Assembly (NCBI GenBank): GCA_003117195.1
Contig: BDSI01000003.1
Span: forward strand, 1,416,491 to 1,480,490
DNA from: Eudorina sp. 2006-703-Eu-15
Taxonomy: Eukaryota; Chlorophyta; Chlorophyceae; Chlamydomonadales; Volvocaceae
Length of the DNA: 64,000 nt
Direction of reading: 5' to 3'
Positions 34,601 through 46,029 of the stretch are shown one piece after another. Under the pieces are notes generated by a model. It had not been told where the DNA came from and did not search any database. It saw only the letters and a program-made list of their open reading frames with translations. The translations under genes were made by a program, and so were the position numbers. The first letter of the stretch is position 1. Every line of letters begins with the position of its first letter.

Positions 34601-37066
34601 CGCGCCACCTCGCCCACCCCCCCCCCGCCACCTCGCCCACCCCCCCGGTGTGGTCCGTCCTCGTGCTGTCGCGCGTTGGTTGGTCCGGCGGCGACGCGGT
34701 CGCCCGAGGTAACAGTGAGCGCACAATTCAGGTATGTATGGTAAGTAACTTGGGTCGCGTATTGACTCCTGTGCCACGTATCGGTTCCCCAATCCATACC
34801 CCCCCGCGCCGCCACCTCGCGACCCCTCTGCGCCGCCCCCCTCTCGCCCCCTCCGCGCCGCCCCCTCTCGCCTGCATCTTGTCCTTCTTAAGCGCCTTCT
34901 TCTCCCCGGGCCGCAGCGCCCCGCCCAGGGCGCCCTTCGCCGCGCTGCGCTGCCGCTCCTGCTGCTGCTGCTGCTGGGGCTGTTGCCGGTTGCGGCCGGA
35001 GCGGGGAGCGGCGGGTGTGGCGCCGCCTGCGCCCCCGCCCAGGTTGTATATCGCCGGAGGGCGGTGGCGGGGGAAGGTCCCGCAATGTCTCATCAATCAT
35101 GTCTCATCAGTCATTACTGATGCGGATCAGGAGGGGCGGAGGATCATGAGCATGGTGCGGCCTACGCCATACAGTACTGTCGTACCGCACCGTACCGTAC
35201 TGCCACAGCGCATGGTGGCACCGTGCTGCAACCGCAGCCCTGTACTGCACTGCACTGTACTGCACTGCAGCCTGAGTGCCTGACAATTTGAACAACCTGA
35301 TCTTGGGGGAGACATCGCAAAGGTCGTTGAAGTTCAAATCGAAACGAACAGGCACTGACGCTTTCGATAGCAGCGGTCTCTGGAATCTCGGTCTCTGGGC
35401 CACTCACCGCTCGCGGAGGCTGCCATCAAGGAGGCCGCCGCCGCCGCCGCCGCCGCCCGGACCTCCGCCCGGCTCTTCAACACGAAGGGGAAGCGGTTCA
35501 CGACGGGTGAACCGGCGCCGCCGCCCGCGCCCGTCGTGGCGGCGCGGTGCGAGCCCCTCCGCGCCTCCGCCGCCGCCTCCGCGCCCGACGTGACCTGACC
35601 CGGATCGTAATCCCCCACATCCATACCGCCGCTGCCCTCCTCCCCGTCCTCATCGCCAGGCTCCTCCGCCTCCTCCTCTTCATCATCGTCGTCGTCCTCA
35701 GACGCCTTCCTGGTTCGATTCGGCTGCCGCAGCTGGTGTTGAGGCCGCGGCTGAGACGGCGAGGTGGGTGGCGGACGCGCACTCCCCCCCTCCTCCTCCT
35801 CCTCCCCCTCCTCCTCCACCACCACGACCACCTCTCGGCCCTCGCTGTCGTACCGGTACTCGTAATAGTACCCGGCGGTTCCGGAGCCGGGACCGGACGT
35901 GGCTCCGCTGCGCCGGCGGGGCCTGCCCAGCCCCAGGCCGCCGAGGCGATGCGCCAGCCCGCCGCCCTCGTCCTCATCACCATCCTCACCATCCTCGTCT
36001 TCGTCGTCAGCGCTGCTGCTGCTGGTGCCGGTGCTGCTGCCGTCACTGTCTCCGAAACCACCGGCCAGCAGCGCTGCGCAGGTGCGCAGGGGGGGAGGGC
36101 AGGGTGGCCGTACTGTGTCTGCCGGCGCCGCCAACAGGAGGTTCTGGATCGAGTTATGCAATTTCCGAGTCGCACGTACCGCGGTACACCTGTACGGGCT
36201 CAGTACTCGTACCTTCGTACAAGTTCCCCCGAGCGTCACCGTCGTCTTTGCCGCCGAGCTCGTCCAAGTCGCGGCCGGCGAAGCCACGCAGCAGCCTCCG
36301 CAGCATGGCCGCGTCCTCCTCCTCGTCCTCCTCCTCCTCGCCCACCTCGTCCTCCTCCCCCTCCTCTTGCTCCTCCTCTTCCTCCCCTTCCGCTTGCTCC
36401 TCCTCCTCCCCCTCATCGTAATCATCGTCGCGTTCTCCGGCCACGACGCCGAGCGGGGCCCGACGGCGACCAGCACCGCTGCCGCCAGCGCCGACGTGTC
36501 CGTGGCGTTTGCTCTTCGTGGCGCCTCCCGATGCACCCACCATCGCGTTGTCCAGGTAGTCCTGCAGGTCCTCATCCAGCGCGTCGCTGTCGCTGTCGCT
36601 GCCGCTGTCGCTGTCGGCGCCACCACCGGTGACACCGCCCTGGTGGTAGGCGGCCCCGGGTAGGACGCCCCCGGATCGGGCGGCGCCTTGTCGGCGTTGC
36701 TGTTGTTGATGCTGGTGGTGGGAGGGCCTCTGTCGTGTGTTTCGGGCGGCCGGGTGGACGGACCCATGGGACAAGCGCAGGCTGTGGTGGGTGATGCGCA
36801 CGCCGCCTATTTGGACGTACGCGGCCTCAAAGCCCTGACGGAGGGGGAGGTGGGGGGTGCGAGGCGGGTGCGTGGCAAGTGTTGTGGGTAGGGGGAGGGA
36901 ATAGGGGCGGGAGGCCGGCCATGAATGATGACAGAAGGACCTGATATACATCGTTTGACTCTTTATTCAACAGCGTCTTCCGGATACGAACCTGTTCGAT
37001 GACGTTAGGGAACTCCTGTGAGTCGCCCATGACAAAAGTAGGGCATTTCTTCCGCCGTCTCCCCAT
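28688..37066 (-). CDS. R3H + G-patch protein of the SQS1 type, eleven exons
   Basis: Exons in order: 37066-36992, 36834-36213, 36073-35408, 35026-34872, 34232-34056, 33444-33367, 32760-32530, 32002-31377, 30936-30171, 29375-29162, 28821-28688. Phases agree at all ten joins, giving 1247 residues. The N-terminus is MGRRRKKCPTFVMGDSQ. Long acidic, poly-Glu/Asp regions follow (exons 2-3, with DALDEDLQDYLDNAMVG). The R3H domain is at about 515-565 (FDVERVAEQIADFVSGDGDV, then MGPHGIAVAQSLAGVYGLK). Next is KRKFLLLQPTGRTKAP, as in plant SQS1-like proteins. GRTGSYSQPVAFVRSG begins exon 8. The C-terminal G-patch (about 1199-1247) reads GIGSRLMARMGWSQGDGLGR. In yeast, SQS1/Pfa1 activates the DEAH helicase Prp43 through its G-patch in splicing and ribosome assembly; a similar nuclear role is inferred. 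The gene is unusually long because its introns are packed with microsatellites and interspersed repeats. The intron after exon 4 is GC-AG. Confidence 0.85.
29592..29646. repeat. (GGCTCGAC)n tandem repeat
   Basis: About six perfect 8-bp units lie in the intron between exons 9 and 10 of the R3H/G-patch gene. Confidence 0.9.
29789..29820 (+). repeat. interspersed repeat family B
   Basis: GTGTGTAAGAGGACTGAGCC followed by GCGAGAGGG. The same core (GTGTGTTA.AGAGAA.CTGAGCCGCGA) occurs at 30041 and 32931, and in reverse at 47071 and 50047. Confidence 0.6.
29951..30130 (+). repeat. cluster of interspersed repeats A and B in an intron
   Basis: Within 180 bp, family A copies (GTGTGTTTAGATAAGA..CGCCCGACACG at 29951; GTGTGTTTAGAATTGC..CCGCCCGC at 29988; GTGTTCATGGCAGTGAGAGC..CGCCCGACACG near 30080) alternate with a B copy (30041-30072). 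All have TG-rich starts and a CCCGCCCGA end. The cluster fills most of the intron between exons 9 and 10 near its donor. Confidence 0.6.
31339..31372. repeat. (CTCTCC)n microsatellite
   Basis: A CTCTCC-type tract directly abuts the donor of exon 8 of the R3H/G-patch gene. Confidence 0.9.
32026..32062 (+). repeat. interspersed repeat family A
   Basis: GCGTGTGTTTAGAGAAGAGG, then CCCGCCCGACCCAAACC, in the intron between exons 7 and 8. This is the cleanest copy and serves as the reference for the family. Confidence 0.7.
32931..32965 (+). repeat. interspersed repeat family B
   Basis: GTGTGTTAAAGAGAACTGAG then CCGCGAGAAGTGA, in the intron between exons 6 and 7. It is preceded by a TGTTTGTG-rich stretch. 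Confidence 0.65.
33256..33300 (+). repeat. interspersed repeat family A
   Basis: A (TG)n start, then TTCAGCAGACAAACCCGTCC and GACCCAAACCGG, in the intron between exons 6 and 7. The A core is degenerate but the CCG.CCGACCCAAACC end is intact. Confidence 0.5.
33639..33716. repeat. GTTGGGGACGAGACGA minisatellite
   Basis: A 16-bp unit, GTTGGGGACGAGACGA, repeats about four to five times in the intron between exons 5 and 6. Confidence 0.9.
34233..34871 (-). other. GC-AG intron of the R3H/G-patch gene
   Basis: The donor reads ATGCAG/GCGAGA and the acceptor CTCGCAG/GCGAAG. Exon 4 then has length 2 mod 3 and links phase 1 to phase 0, and the protein reads KKALKKDKMQ/AKRAAREAV, as expected just before an R3H domain. 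No GT donor nearby gives the same frame. The intron also holds CCGCCACCTCGCCCACCC repeats (about 34560-34640). Confidence 0.65.
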
Positions 37067-37460
37067 TCTGGTATTGCAATGAATGCGACAATAAACGACA
37101 ACGACACCCTTTACCACGGTTAGGCCTGCAACAGGATGATGAGCAAAGAGAGGAAATCGTCTTCAGAAAATCATAAGATTGCCGTGCACACTACAAGAAA
37201 ATGGCCTGCTAGAAAGTGACAGTTATTTTCCGGTATCCTTGCCTGCTCCGAAGTCGTCAGGTCAAAACCGAGACCCCGTGACATACTGTACAATACAAAC
37301 GTCGCAACGTGTACCATGAATCTAAGGCTCAAGTGCGCAAAGGTGATATTACATATTTGTCAATTTGATTTGTAAAACGCAAAACATGAAGCAAGTTATA
37401 ATTACTCACATGAATTAGGCATATGAATTAGAGGCCACGATCACACTGCAACGCTAAGAG
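37067..37460. promoter_or_regulatory. divergent promoter between the R3H/G-patch and MYND genes
   Basis: Only 394 bp separate the two start codons, which point away from each other, so both promoters and both 5' UTRs must fit here. The segment is clearly AT-richer than the flanking coding DNA, especially 37330-37440. No TATA box in a convincing position was identified. Shared control of the two genes is inference. Confidence 0.6.
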
Positions 37461-40400
37461 ATGGCATCAATCACTATGGATCCTCCGCATGTGGTCAACA
37501 CGGGTGTTGCCTGCGCGGCCTGCTGTAACGTCGCACCCGGCAAGTTGCTGCGGTGTGGGGCATGCGATAGTGCATGGTACTGCAACCAGGAGTGCCAACG
37601 CAAACACTTCAAGGAACACAAGCCGTTCTGCCGTGCTCTCCGGCTCTTTCACTCATTACAAGTGGGTAATGGTGTGGTAATGTGCTGCTGCGCCAGAGCC
37701 TGCTTACGATTAAACGTAGGACAGCGATGCAGGCATCTTTACTCAGTGTTGTCGTCATGGTATCTTGTCCGCGTTTGCTAATCGCGAACGGTTTCCGCCT
37801 GTGGTCTGGGAGACCGGGAGCCGACAGCCGGTACACGCTTAACCTTTCCTTCGTCGCGGTATGGACAAACGCTCGTTGTCCCGACAGAAGGATCTGCCCG
37901 AGGCGTCTTGGCCCAAAACAGCCCGCGACTTTTACGTTCAGGTACCGTAATTGGCACGGGACGAGGAGACCCGTTCGCGTTGCATTAGATCGCGCTCGCC
38001 AAGACATGCCTCATAGCTGCCTAGTTCCATCAGTCATTTCAGCGGCGTGGTTTTAAATGGGTTCGCTCGTTAGAGGTACAGCTCGATTCGTCTCGCCACA
38101 CCACCACCCGTTTTCCTATGTTCCTGTTCATTGCTGCAAAGAAATGCTTACCAAAGTCACAATGGAAGCCGGTGCGAGCAATTTTCAACACGCCAACGAC
38201 CCTGTTGTTGCCCGTTCTTGTCCGATCAATAACCCTGACGGTCCCTTCGCGGGGCAGAGGTCTACCTTCACCGTCGGGGGTGTATCTGTAAATATCTCAC
38301 GCTCTCGAAGGAGGCTTTAACTAAATACCCACATCGTTATTTTCTGCGTTGCGCTGAACCCCGTGCCAACCACCGCGTCTCTCTCCGCGCCACAGCGCAC
38401 CAACTGCCGACGCATTTTGGAACCCATGCTACGGCGGCCCCTGAGCCGCGCCGAGCTCCGGGCCATTCTCGGGGAGTCCAAATGCAGCGTCTGCATGCGC
38501 ACCCGGGAGCAACTGATTCGAACCAGCGGCGCCGCCGCCGCCGCAACCTCTGCCGCCGTCACCGCTGTCCCGGCGACGGTATCCGATGCGCCGGCCCCGA
38601 AACCACCGGCAACGAAACCGCCATCGGACCCACGGGACGGCAACGATGATGGAAGTAACGGCAACAGCCTGCAAAGCGGCAGCGCCGCGCCTGCTTCTGC
38701 AGCAGCGGCTCCTACCACTGCGGTCGCGGAGGATGCATCGCGGCGCAGTAGTTCGGAGGTCGCCGCCGCCGGTCTACTCAGCTGCTGCCCGTACTGCCAC
38801 TGGGGTTGGACCTGTACGGCACATCGAGATGCCTACCTGTCGGGCCCACATCCCGCCGTGTGCCTGTCGTACCAGTGCATGAACGAGAGCCAGCTGCTGA
38901 CACACCGCTACCTGTCCGCCACGGGCCGCCTGCCCAATTACGTGCCGGACAAGCCGCGACCCGTGGGTCCGTCGGCCGCCTGGGAGGCGGCGCCCGCCGG
39001 CTGGCCGGCGTTCCAGGCCTGGCGGCCGCTGCCGAGCTTCGACCGCGCCATGATGGGGCTCCTCTCTAAACGGATGTCTCAGGCGCTGACGGTGGTGCAG
39101 GTGCGCAGAATCCAGGATCCAAACCCGCACTCCTTCGCTGCAAGGCTGTGTTGGCCCCCACCGCTTCCTCTTCCTCCTCCTCTTCCTCGCCCTCCTCGTC
39201 CTCCTCCGCCGAAACAGGGTTCCTCTTACCTCATATTCCTCGTCCTGCTCCACCTAAATGGGCGTCTTCTCACCTCTCTCCTTCTCCTCCCTCCTCCTCT
39301 CGCCGTCCGCCCCGCCTCGCCCCTCCCCACCCCGCCCCGCAGGCCCTGCAGCACCACTACACGCCGGCCCAGCTGGGCGCGAGGCGCCACCTGGAGGTGC
39401 ACGTGCTGGGGGCCTCCGCGTTCGAAGTCCCAGCGGACCGCATCTGGGAGGAGATCGTCAACCTCATGCCGCCCTGGGACCCACGGGTCGCCGCCGCCGC
39501 CGAAGCTGCCGCCGAGGCTGCCACGGCGGCAGTCGGCACCGCATCGGACGTGGCGTCGGCCGACGGCGGCGGCGGCGGCGGCGGAGGCGGTCAAGGGGCC
39601 ACCGACGGGTCCTCCGGAACCCAGCGCGACGGCACGCCTGGCGGCGGAGGCGGCGCCGCGGTCGCTGGCGGCGGAGGTGGCGGAGGCGGCGGAGGCGAAG
39701 CAGGCCGCCCGCGGGTGCTGCACGTCGCGTTCGTGGGTCCTGAGCTGCAGGACATCATCTTGGAGGAGTCGGACGGCTGGGCGCTGCCGCAGGGCACCGC
39801 CCTGTCGACGCCGCCGCCGCCGCCAGGCCGGGAGCTGCTGTACTCGTACCACCTGTGCACGTACCAGGAGTTCGCGCAGGGGCGCAGCCTCCGCCGTCGC
39901 ACGGACGGCCAAAACGGTGAGACGGTTGGCGGCGGGAACGGTGAGCGCCGGCCGTGCGAGTGGCGGCGGCCGGACATCGCCGTCGCGTTCAACAGCGGCA
40001 TCTCAGAGTACGACACGAAGCTGTGGACGCCGGCGCTGGAGGTGCTGCACCGGCACGGCGTGCCCGTCGTGTTCACGTCGTACAACGCAGACGAGGCGGC
40101 GGCGGACGCGGCGGTGTGGCGGGCGGCGGGCGGCGAAGTGACGTTGGGGCCGGAGCGGAATCCGTTCCGCGCGATGGAGCCGATCTCCGAGCCGTCGCAG
40201 GTCGGTGTGGCCGACGCCTGGGAGAGCTGCTTGTGATACCGTACGTCCAGGGGTGGTGCTTTCCTTTGCACGTGCCGTGCCGTTCAGATGCTGGTGTGTC
40301 GCGGGTGGATACAGGCGACGATCCCGGGTCCCGGCGGCGGCGGGAACTGAGAGAGTGACCTCTCCCCCCGTCGTCGTCTTGAAGGTGCCCACCGCCTGAG

Positions 40401-40728
40401 CCGTGAGGTCACCTCCGCTGGATCAACTTGGCTGCGGATGAACTTGGGTTAGACCTTTGGTCTTGAGTCTGCAGTCCGGCTGAAGACGTAAAGTCTGAGC
40501 CAACCCGGAGCAGGTTGATGGGGTGTTGGGAACCTAAGTACGCTGCCTGATCTTAGCTGCCAGCCGCAGCAACGTGGCCCCCTCCGAGTGTCCTCGCCTG
40601 AGCCTCCCTCCCTGACTCCCTCATCTCACCTGCCCCGTCCCCTTCCCCAGGTGGACCAGTTCTACTTCCAGAACTACTATTGGTGGTGCGGTCGGGGCCG
40701 GGGCGGGGGCCAGGGCCGTGCCGAGTAA
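37461..40728 (+). CDS. MYND zinc-finger protein with MSS51-like C-terminal domain
   Basis: Four exons join in phase 0: 37461-37661, 38396-39100, 39343-40200, 40651-40728, giving 613 residues. The MYND finger occupies about residues 18-57: C18/C21, C32/C35, C41/C45, H53/C57, with CDSAWYCNQECQRKHFKEHK at its core. A second Cys-rich part in exon 2 (SKCSVCMRTRE and CCPYCHWGWTCTAH) may bind zinc too. The C-terminal part fits the MSS51/ZMYND15-17 C-terminal domain: LHVAFVGPELQDIILEE, DIAVAFNSGISEYDTKLW, VPVVFTSYNADEAAADAA, NPFRAMEP and VDQFYFQNYYWWCGRG. Long Ala and Gly runs interrupt it (about residues 350-430). Yeast Mss51 is a mitochondrial translation factor; many algal members are uncharacterised, so the role is unknown. 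The first join (donor ACAA/GTGGGT) is the least certain. Confidence 0.82.
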
Positions 40729-41083
40729 GTAGGCTGGTGCCGCAGCGCCACCAACTGAATGGTTGGTGCCTAGCAGTAGCTACAGGGCCCGCGGTTCGAA
40801 TGAGTCAGACTAGCGCTGGGTTTGACGGGGCGGGGCGGGGCGCCGGGAAGGGGCACCGCACTGAGGACAATGAAACCAAACCCAGGCGCGCCGGTTCGTT
40901 CGTTGGTGGGTTGGTTCGTAGGTTGGTTGGAACGAAGGCCGGGGTAGGGAGGTCTGGTAGGGCGGGTGCCGTACGGGTCCTGGCACGACGGGGTTTGATG
41001 CCGCTGGCCCAGGCAATCGATGGTGCAGTGCGACCCGTTGAGGCCGTACGGTTGGGGTCTGTTGGAAGATCTTACACGCGATT

Positions 41084-41195
41084 CCGACATAGGCAATTGA
41101 TTCCGACATCGGCAATTCCGAAACAGGCAATTCCAGCGCAGGCAATGCCGACAGGCATTCCCGGCGTAGGCAACGCCGACGTAGGCAAGTCCGAC
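41084..41195. repeat. GGCAATTCCGACATA-type tandem repeat in the 3' UTR
   Basis: Seven or so degenerate 14-16-bp units (TAGGCAATTGATTCCGACAT, CGGCAATTCCGAAACA, and so on) run in tandem about 360 bp past the MYND stop codon, before the poly(A) signal. Confidence 0.85.
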
Positions 41196-41289
41196 AGACC
41201 GGCAGTGCATGTGCAACCAAAGGGTGGTGAAGGGCAGCGGAGGGGCGCGGCAGCCCGATTCATAATCGCTTTATCGCAGCGAGGCGGAA

Positions 41290-41294
41290 TGTAA
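41290..41294 (+). terminator. UGUAA poly(A) signal of the MYND gene
   Basis: TGTAA 562 bp after the stop codon. Two more overlapping copies lie at about 41394-41404. Confidence 0.5.
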
Positions 41295-43526
41295 GACAGT
41301 CATGGGGAAGGGCCACCTAGGGCATGTCATGTCGAAGTAATTCGGAAAAGAGCAGGAGGGGAGGATATGCGGTATTCGGCGGCCCTGGGGTAATGTAATG
41401 TAATGTCGCCGTCACGAGGTGGACCTTAGTCGGGACCCCGACCGGATCCAAGGCACAGGGATGGCAGAGAATTTTGAAAGCTGTCGTTGAGGAAGCGCGT
41501 TGGCGGCTGACGGAACCTTCGTACAACCGCGAGGATGGGTTAGGGTTTGGAGGAGGACACACGCGAAGCAAGGCTGCCGATGATGGGGGGGAGCGGTCAT
41601 TGACCGCATCGACCTCATCCAGGGGGGCCGTCATCGACCTCATCCATTTGTGCTCGCTTTCCACTTCGCGCTGCGCTGCTCGGAGATTCAGCGGTGGGAC
41701 ACTGCACATATACGGTACCCAGTTTTTGTCCCACACCTTCTTCCCCTTGCTGGTTGGTCCCCTGTGGGTGGTGCAACGTTTCGCGCGCGATGAGGTCGAT
41801 TGAGGCAATGGACGGTCTCGCACACCCGAGCATTCTTACGGTATCTGAGCGCATCGGCAGGCAGCCTTCTCTCGCATCCGCCACACGCCGTATCGCATTG
41901 CCGTACTGTGCATGACGAATTTCCGTACAGTAAGTACCGCCGATGTGGCCGGTGTGCCGCCGCCGGTGAGGATGTGGGTGATTGGGCGCTCCGAGGAGTA
42001 TCTGCCCCAGGGGGAGGGACGCGCGGCGGCGGCAGCAGCGGCGCCCGGAGGCTTTCCGACAAAAGCCCGCGAGCCGGTCTGCCGGGGCCCGGACTGTGAC
42101 ACTAATCATTCCAAATTCGATGAAGAAAAAAAAGAAGCTCTCATGATTTTGGTGAAGGGCTCCATAGGACTCTCCCTCTCCGTCGAAGGTACCGTATTGT
42201 TCGTTGTTGGTTAATGTACGTTGTTGGTTGTTGCTTGTCGGCGGTCAGTTACGTCGCGTGGCCGAGCTCGTTATGTAGTGTCGCCCATGATTGAAACGAC
42301 GCATCACCGCGCTGCGGCTGTGGCGGTGGCACTGCCATGCTATCCTGGGATCTGATGCTTGGCATTTCGCCGGGATGGCAGTGCGCGCAAGGGGGCAGTC
42401 TGCCAATTGTTTGGCGTGCCGGCATGGATTTACCCAGCTGGGGGAAGGGGGTGTTGGCCCACGATCGAGGATGACGACCCCAGCAGGTCTCGTTCCATCC
42501 CCGCCTTGCAGGTTTGGGAGTGGGGTGCAATAAAGGGTTGGAGCTGAAGTCCCAGTCACACCCAGCCTTGCGCCGGGTTTTGAGGCAAGGTGCAGGTAGG
42601 GTTTGAGTGGGGCCATCGTTCGGCGATGCCGGGTTCTCCGTGGCTGTAGGCCCCGGGGGCCACGACGCGCTGGTGGAGACTGGGTGCGGGGCGTGTATTT
42701 CGGTGCACTTGTGGAGCCTGTCCGTTTGCGCCTCGGTGGCGCGGATCCGTTATGCGATGTGGTGAGGGGCCTCCGCCGGCGCCCTAGATAGGGGAGGTAG
42801 GGTGGGTTTTTCGACCCGGTGGGTGGGACCGTAGGGACAGGCCCCTGATGGTGGCTCGCGAGGCCCCGTTGTCATGGAAGCCGCCCACGGCGCCCCACTC
42901 ACAGGGCTTCTTGCACTGCAGCGGCATGAGAGCCGCGGGCAGGCACGCCGCTGTGAGGGTATCAGGGGCCCGCCGAGATCTGCGAGATCTGCGAGATCTG
43001 CGAGATCGCCCAGGCGCTCATCATTATGTCGATAACGGGTTTCAGCCCCTGGAGCTGCTTCTGTTGATTACGTTGCTTCTGTTGTTTACGTTGCTCCTGT
43101 TGCTTAAGTTGCTTATGTTGCTTACATACACATACTACAAGTGCTCGGTAGTACTCGGTGACACAACACCTTGAAGCGCGCAGTCATCCAGGAACCGGAG
43201 TGTCGCCGCCACCGAACCAGCCATATCGCCCGACACCACCCCCACACACTCGCACTCCTTCCTGGCAAAATACACGTCGGCCCCATACCGAGAGGCCGTC
43301 ATCGTGATTCAATATAAATATCAATAATATGTACGGCATATCGTACACCAGGTTCGGGTGTCGTGGCGCCGACGGGCGCGGTGACAGCTGCTCTCTTTGC
43401 AGGCCACGTCGCGCCAGCCCCTCCTCTCCAGTACCTGCCGGGCCGGGCTGGGGGCGTCCACACATCGGCCCCAGGGTTAGGCCCCCGAGTGGACCGCGAC
43501 GTGACAAACACGTGCCTGTATGTATG

Positions 43527-43567
43527 CGCGTGTGTTTAGAAAAGATAACCGCCCGTCCGAACCCAGG
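43527..43567 (+). repeat. interspersed repeat family A
   Basis: GCGTGTGTTTAGAAAAGATA, then ACCGCCCGTCCGAACCC, directly followed by (GT)n. A weaker relative (GCGTTTAGAAAAGTAACCCA) is at about 45178-45205. Confidence 0.6.
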
Positions 43568-45993
43568 TGCGTGTGTGTGTGTGTGTGTGTGTATAAAAAT
43601 GAGACCCCTGTGTGAGTGTGTGTGTGTGGTGAAGTGGGGAAAGATATAACTCCCTGGAGGCGTGTTCGTGCGACTGGTTGAAATCAATCCACCCCGCTAC
43701 CGTGCGACCCCGGCAGCGGACACAACCCGGCACTAAACCCTAAACCCTCACACCCCAGGGGTGGGGCCCCCAAGGCCGAGCTCTGCTGGTGGTAGTTAGT
43801 TGGTCAGTTGGACTTCTGGTTGGCGATGACCCCCGCCAACGCCCGCTCGAAAAGACACGCTCCGTCCAACACCCAACCGCCGCATCCGATGGAAAGCATA
43901 AGTAATATCAGTAACATCATCAGCATCAGCAGCAGCAGATACACTACCCTTCCGTCCTTTCAACCCTAGCGCCACACGCCCACTGGGTCGCCGAAGACGT
44001 CCGATCGAGCCGCCGGCAGCGGGAGGAGGCAAGGCGCGCGGGCAGGAAGGCGCTCATTCGTCCACATTACCACATCGGACTGTCAGCGGCGTCCGAATCC
44101 GGCCGACGGCAATCGTCCCATCGACTCAACAGCAGCCATGCACGGCAGCGCGCGGCGCGTGACAATCATAATTGTGGCAGTGCAGTGCGGTAGTATTCGA
44201 CATTCAGGCCAAACCCTGCAGGATCCTGCTCAAGAAACAGCCCAGCCCAGGCCCCCTGAAGCCCCGGAGCGGCGATTTCGTAATAAAACACAAAGCGACA
44301 ACACCGTCAAGACACGTGTGCCGCGGATGACCGACCAGCACGCGCCCTGTACCTGCTGCAGTGCCAAACGCTCTCCAACAGCATCCAGGATCAAGAATAT
44401 CCTGAGGAATATTTTCAATTTCAAACGCGCGCGGCGATTCCGCCCTCACAAGACATCGACATCGCCCAAGAGAGCCGCCGCCATGGCCCGCCGCCAATGC
44501 TTCGATGTTGCGCGCCCTCGTTGTCGTACACGTAGGGACGCGGAGGCCCACCTCGTCCCACGAGGCGGGCCGTACGCGACTGCAGCCACATGGGCGCCAA
44601 CCAACAACCGCGTGATAACCACCAACCAATCAACCGATTGACGCCGCACCACGCACAATGCGCTCGCGCCACTATACCGCGCAAGCCCCGTAGATCAGCT
44701 CTTGACCGCAGCCGCCTGAGATAAGAGGCAGATCGATACACGCCCTCACAACCGCACTGGGAAAGAGTCTGCCGTCGCCCTGACGACGCCTCTTGGCACC
44801 CCTCTTGCCAAAGTGGACTGCGCGCGCATGGTCGTGGCCCCAACGCAGCGTCTGACGAGGCGCCCGACGGACACTGCAGCGCGGCAGCACACCCCGGCCG
44901 GAGATGCCTCCACGATCCACCCCGCCCCGAATTTTGATTCCTCTCCTTCCCGCAGAACAGCCATCGCGGCGGGTCGTCGCCGTCGCCGTCGCCGTCGCGG
45001 TCGCCGTCGCCGTCGTCGCACACGGCGCATCGCGCGGCGCTGCCCCTCCCCCCTCCCCCGCAGTGCCGGGGTCGGTCGGTCCTACACATGATGGGCAGGG
45101 CAGAGAGCGCGGGTGGGCCATCCCAGGCTGCGGTCCCCGCCCGCCGGCCGGCCGGGGGGTCCGACCCATGGGACGCATGCGTTTAGAAAAGTAACCCACC
45201 CAACCCCACAGCCGCCCAACCCCTACCCAACCCGATCCAGGGAGGCGCCCCGCGCGCGCCGATGCGCGGGGTGCTCATCCTCGCGGCGATGCACTTCACC
45301 ACCACAATCGAACCTCACACCTACGCACCATGCAGTGCACTCTTGATACAGCAAACCGCCAGAAGATACTGCCACAAGATACTGCCGTCTATCTCGGCGC
45401 AAATTCATCCATCCACTTCATTCATTCGACACATCTAAAGGGAACGCATGGGGGGAATGCTGACGGATGCACCATAGCATCATATAAAACCGCGACATAA
45501 ACCCTTAGACAGGGCCCGGAAGCCTATCCACACTGTAACGGTACTACTACTACTTGGATGCACTACAGCCGGCACGTTATGCGTCGTGTCGGCGTCCCCG
45601 GACTTCGCTTGCCCGTCCAGGCGGGTGTGTTCGTGGCAGTGTATTTCCAGCTTGTCGTTCAGACTGTACGGTGTACGACAATGTCGTGCCCGTACTGTAC
45701 GGCAGCGCGCCGATTCGATCGATTTATGTGGTGCGCGTGACGCCTGACTGCGATTGTGCGATGAACGCGCCCCAACGCCCACCACTTGCCAGTGCCGAGC
45801 CTTACCTCCGCCGCATGCTGCGCGTGCTGCGCACGGCATGGCATGGCTGCAGGCATGGCAAGGATGCCATTGCTTTTCATATGATTCATAAATGCGAACA
45901 TGCGTAGGAGTACCCACTGCCCGAAAGCCCAACCAGAGACGCTTCCGCACACAGAATGCCAGGCGGGCAGACAGAATGACAGGCAGACGGAAG

Positions 45994-46029
<36 letters not shown>

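Noticed and set aside
40740..40810. GGTTCGAAT string suggesting a tRNA B box in the 3' UTR of the MYND gene
   Set aside because: No A box or cloverleaf could be folded upstream.
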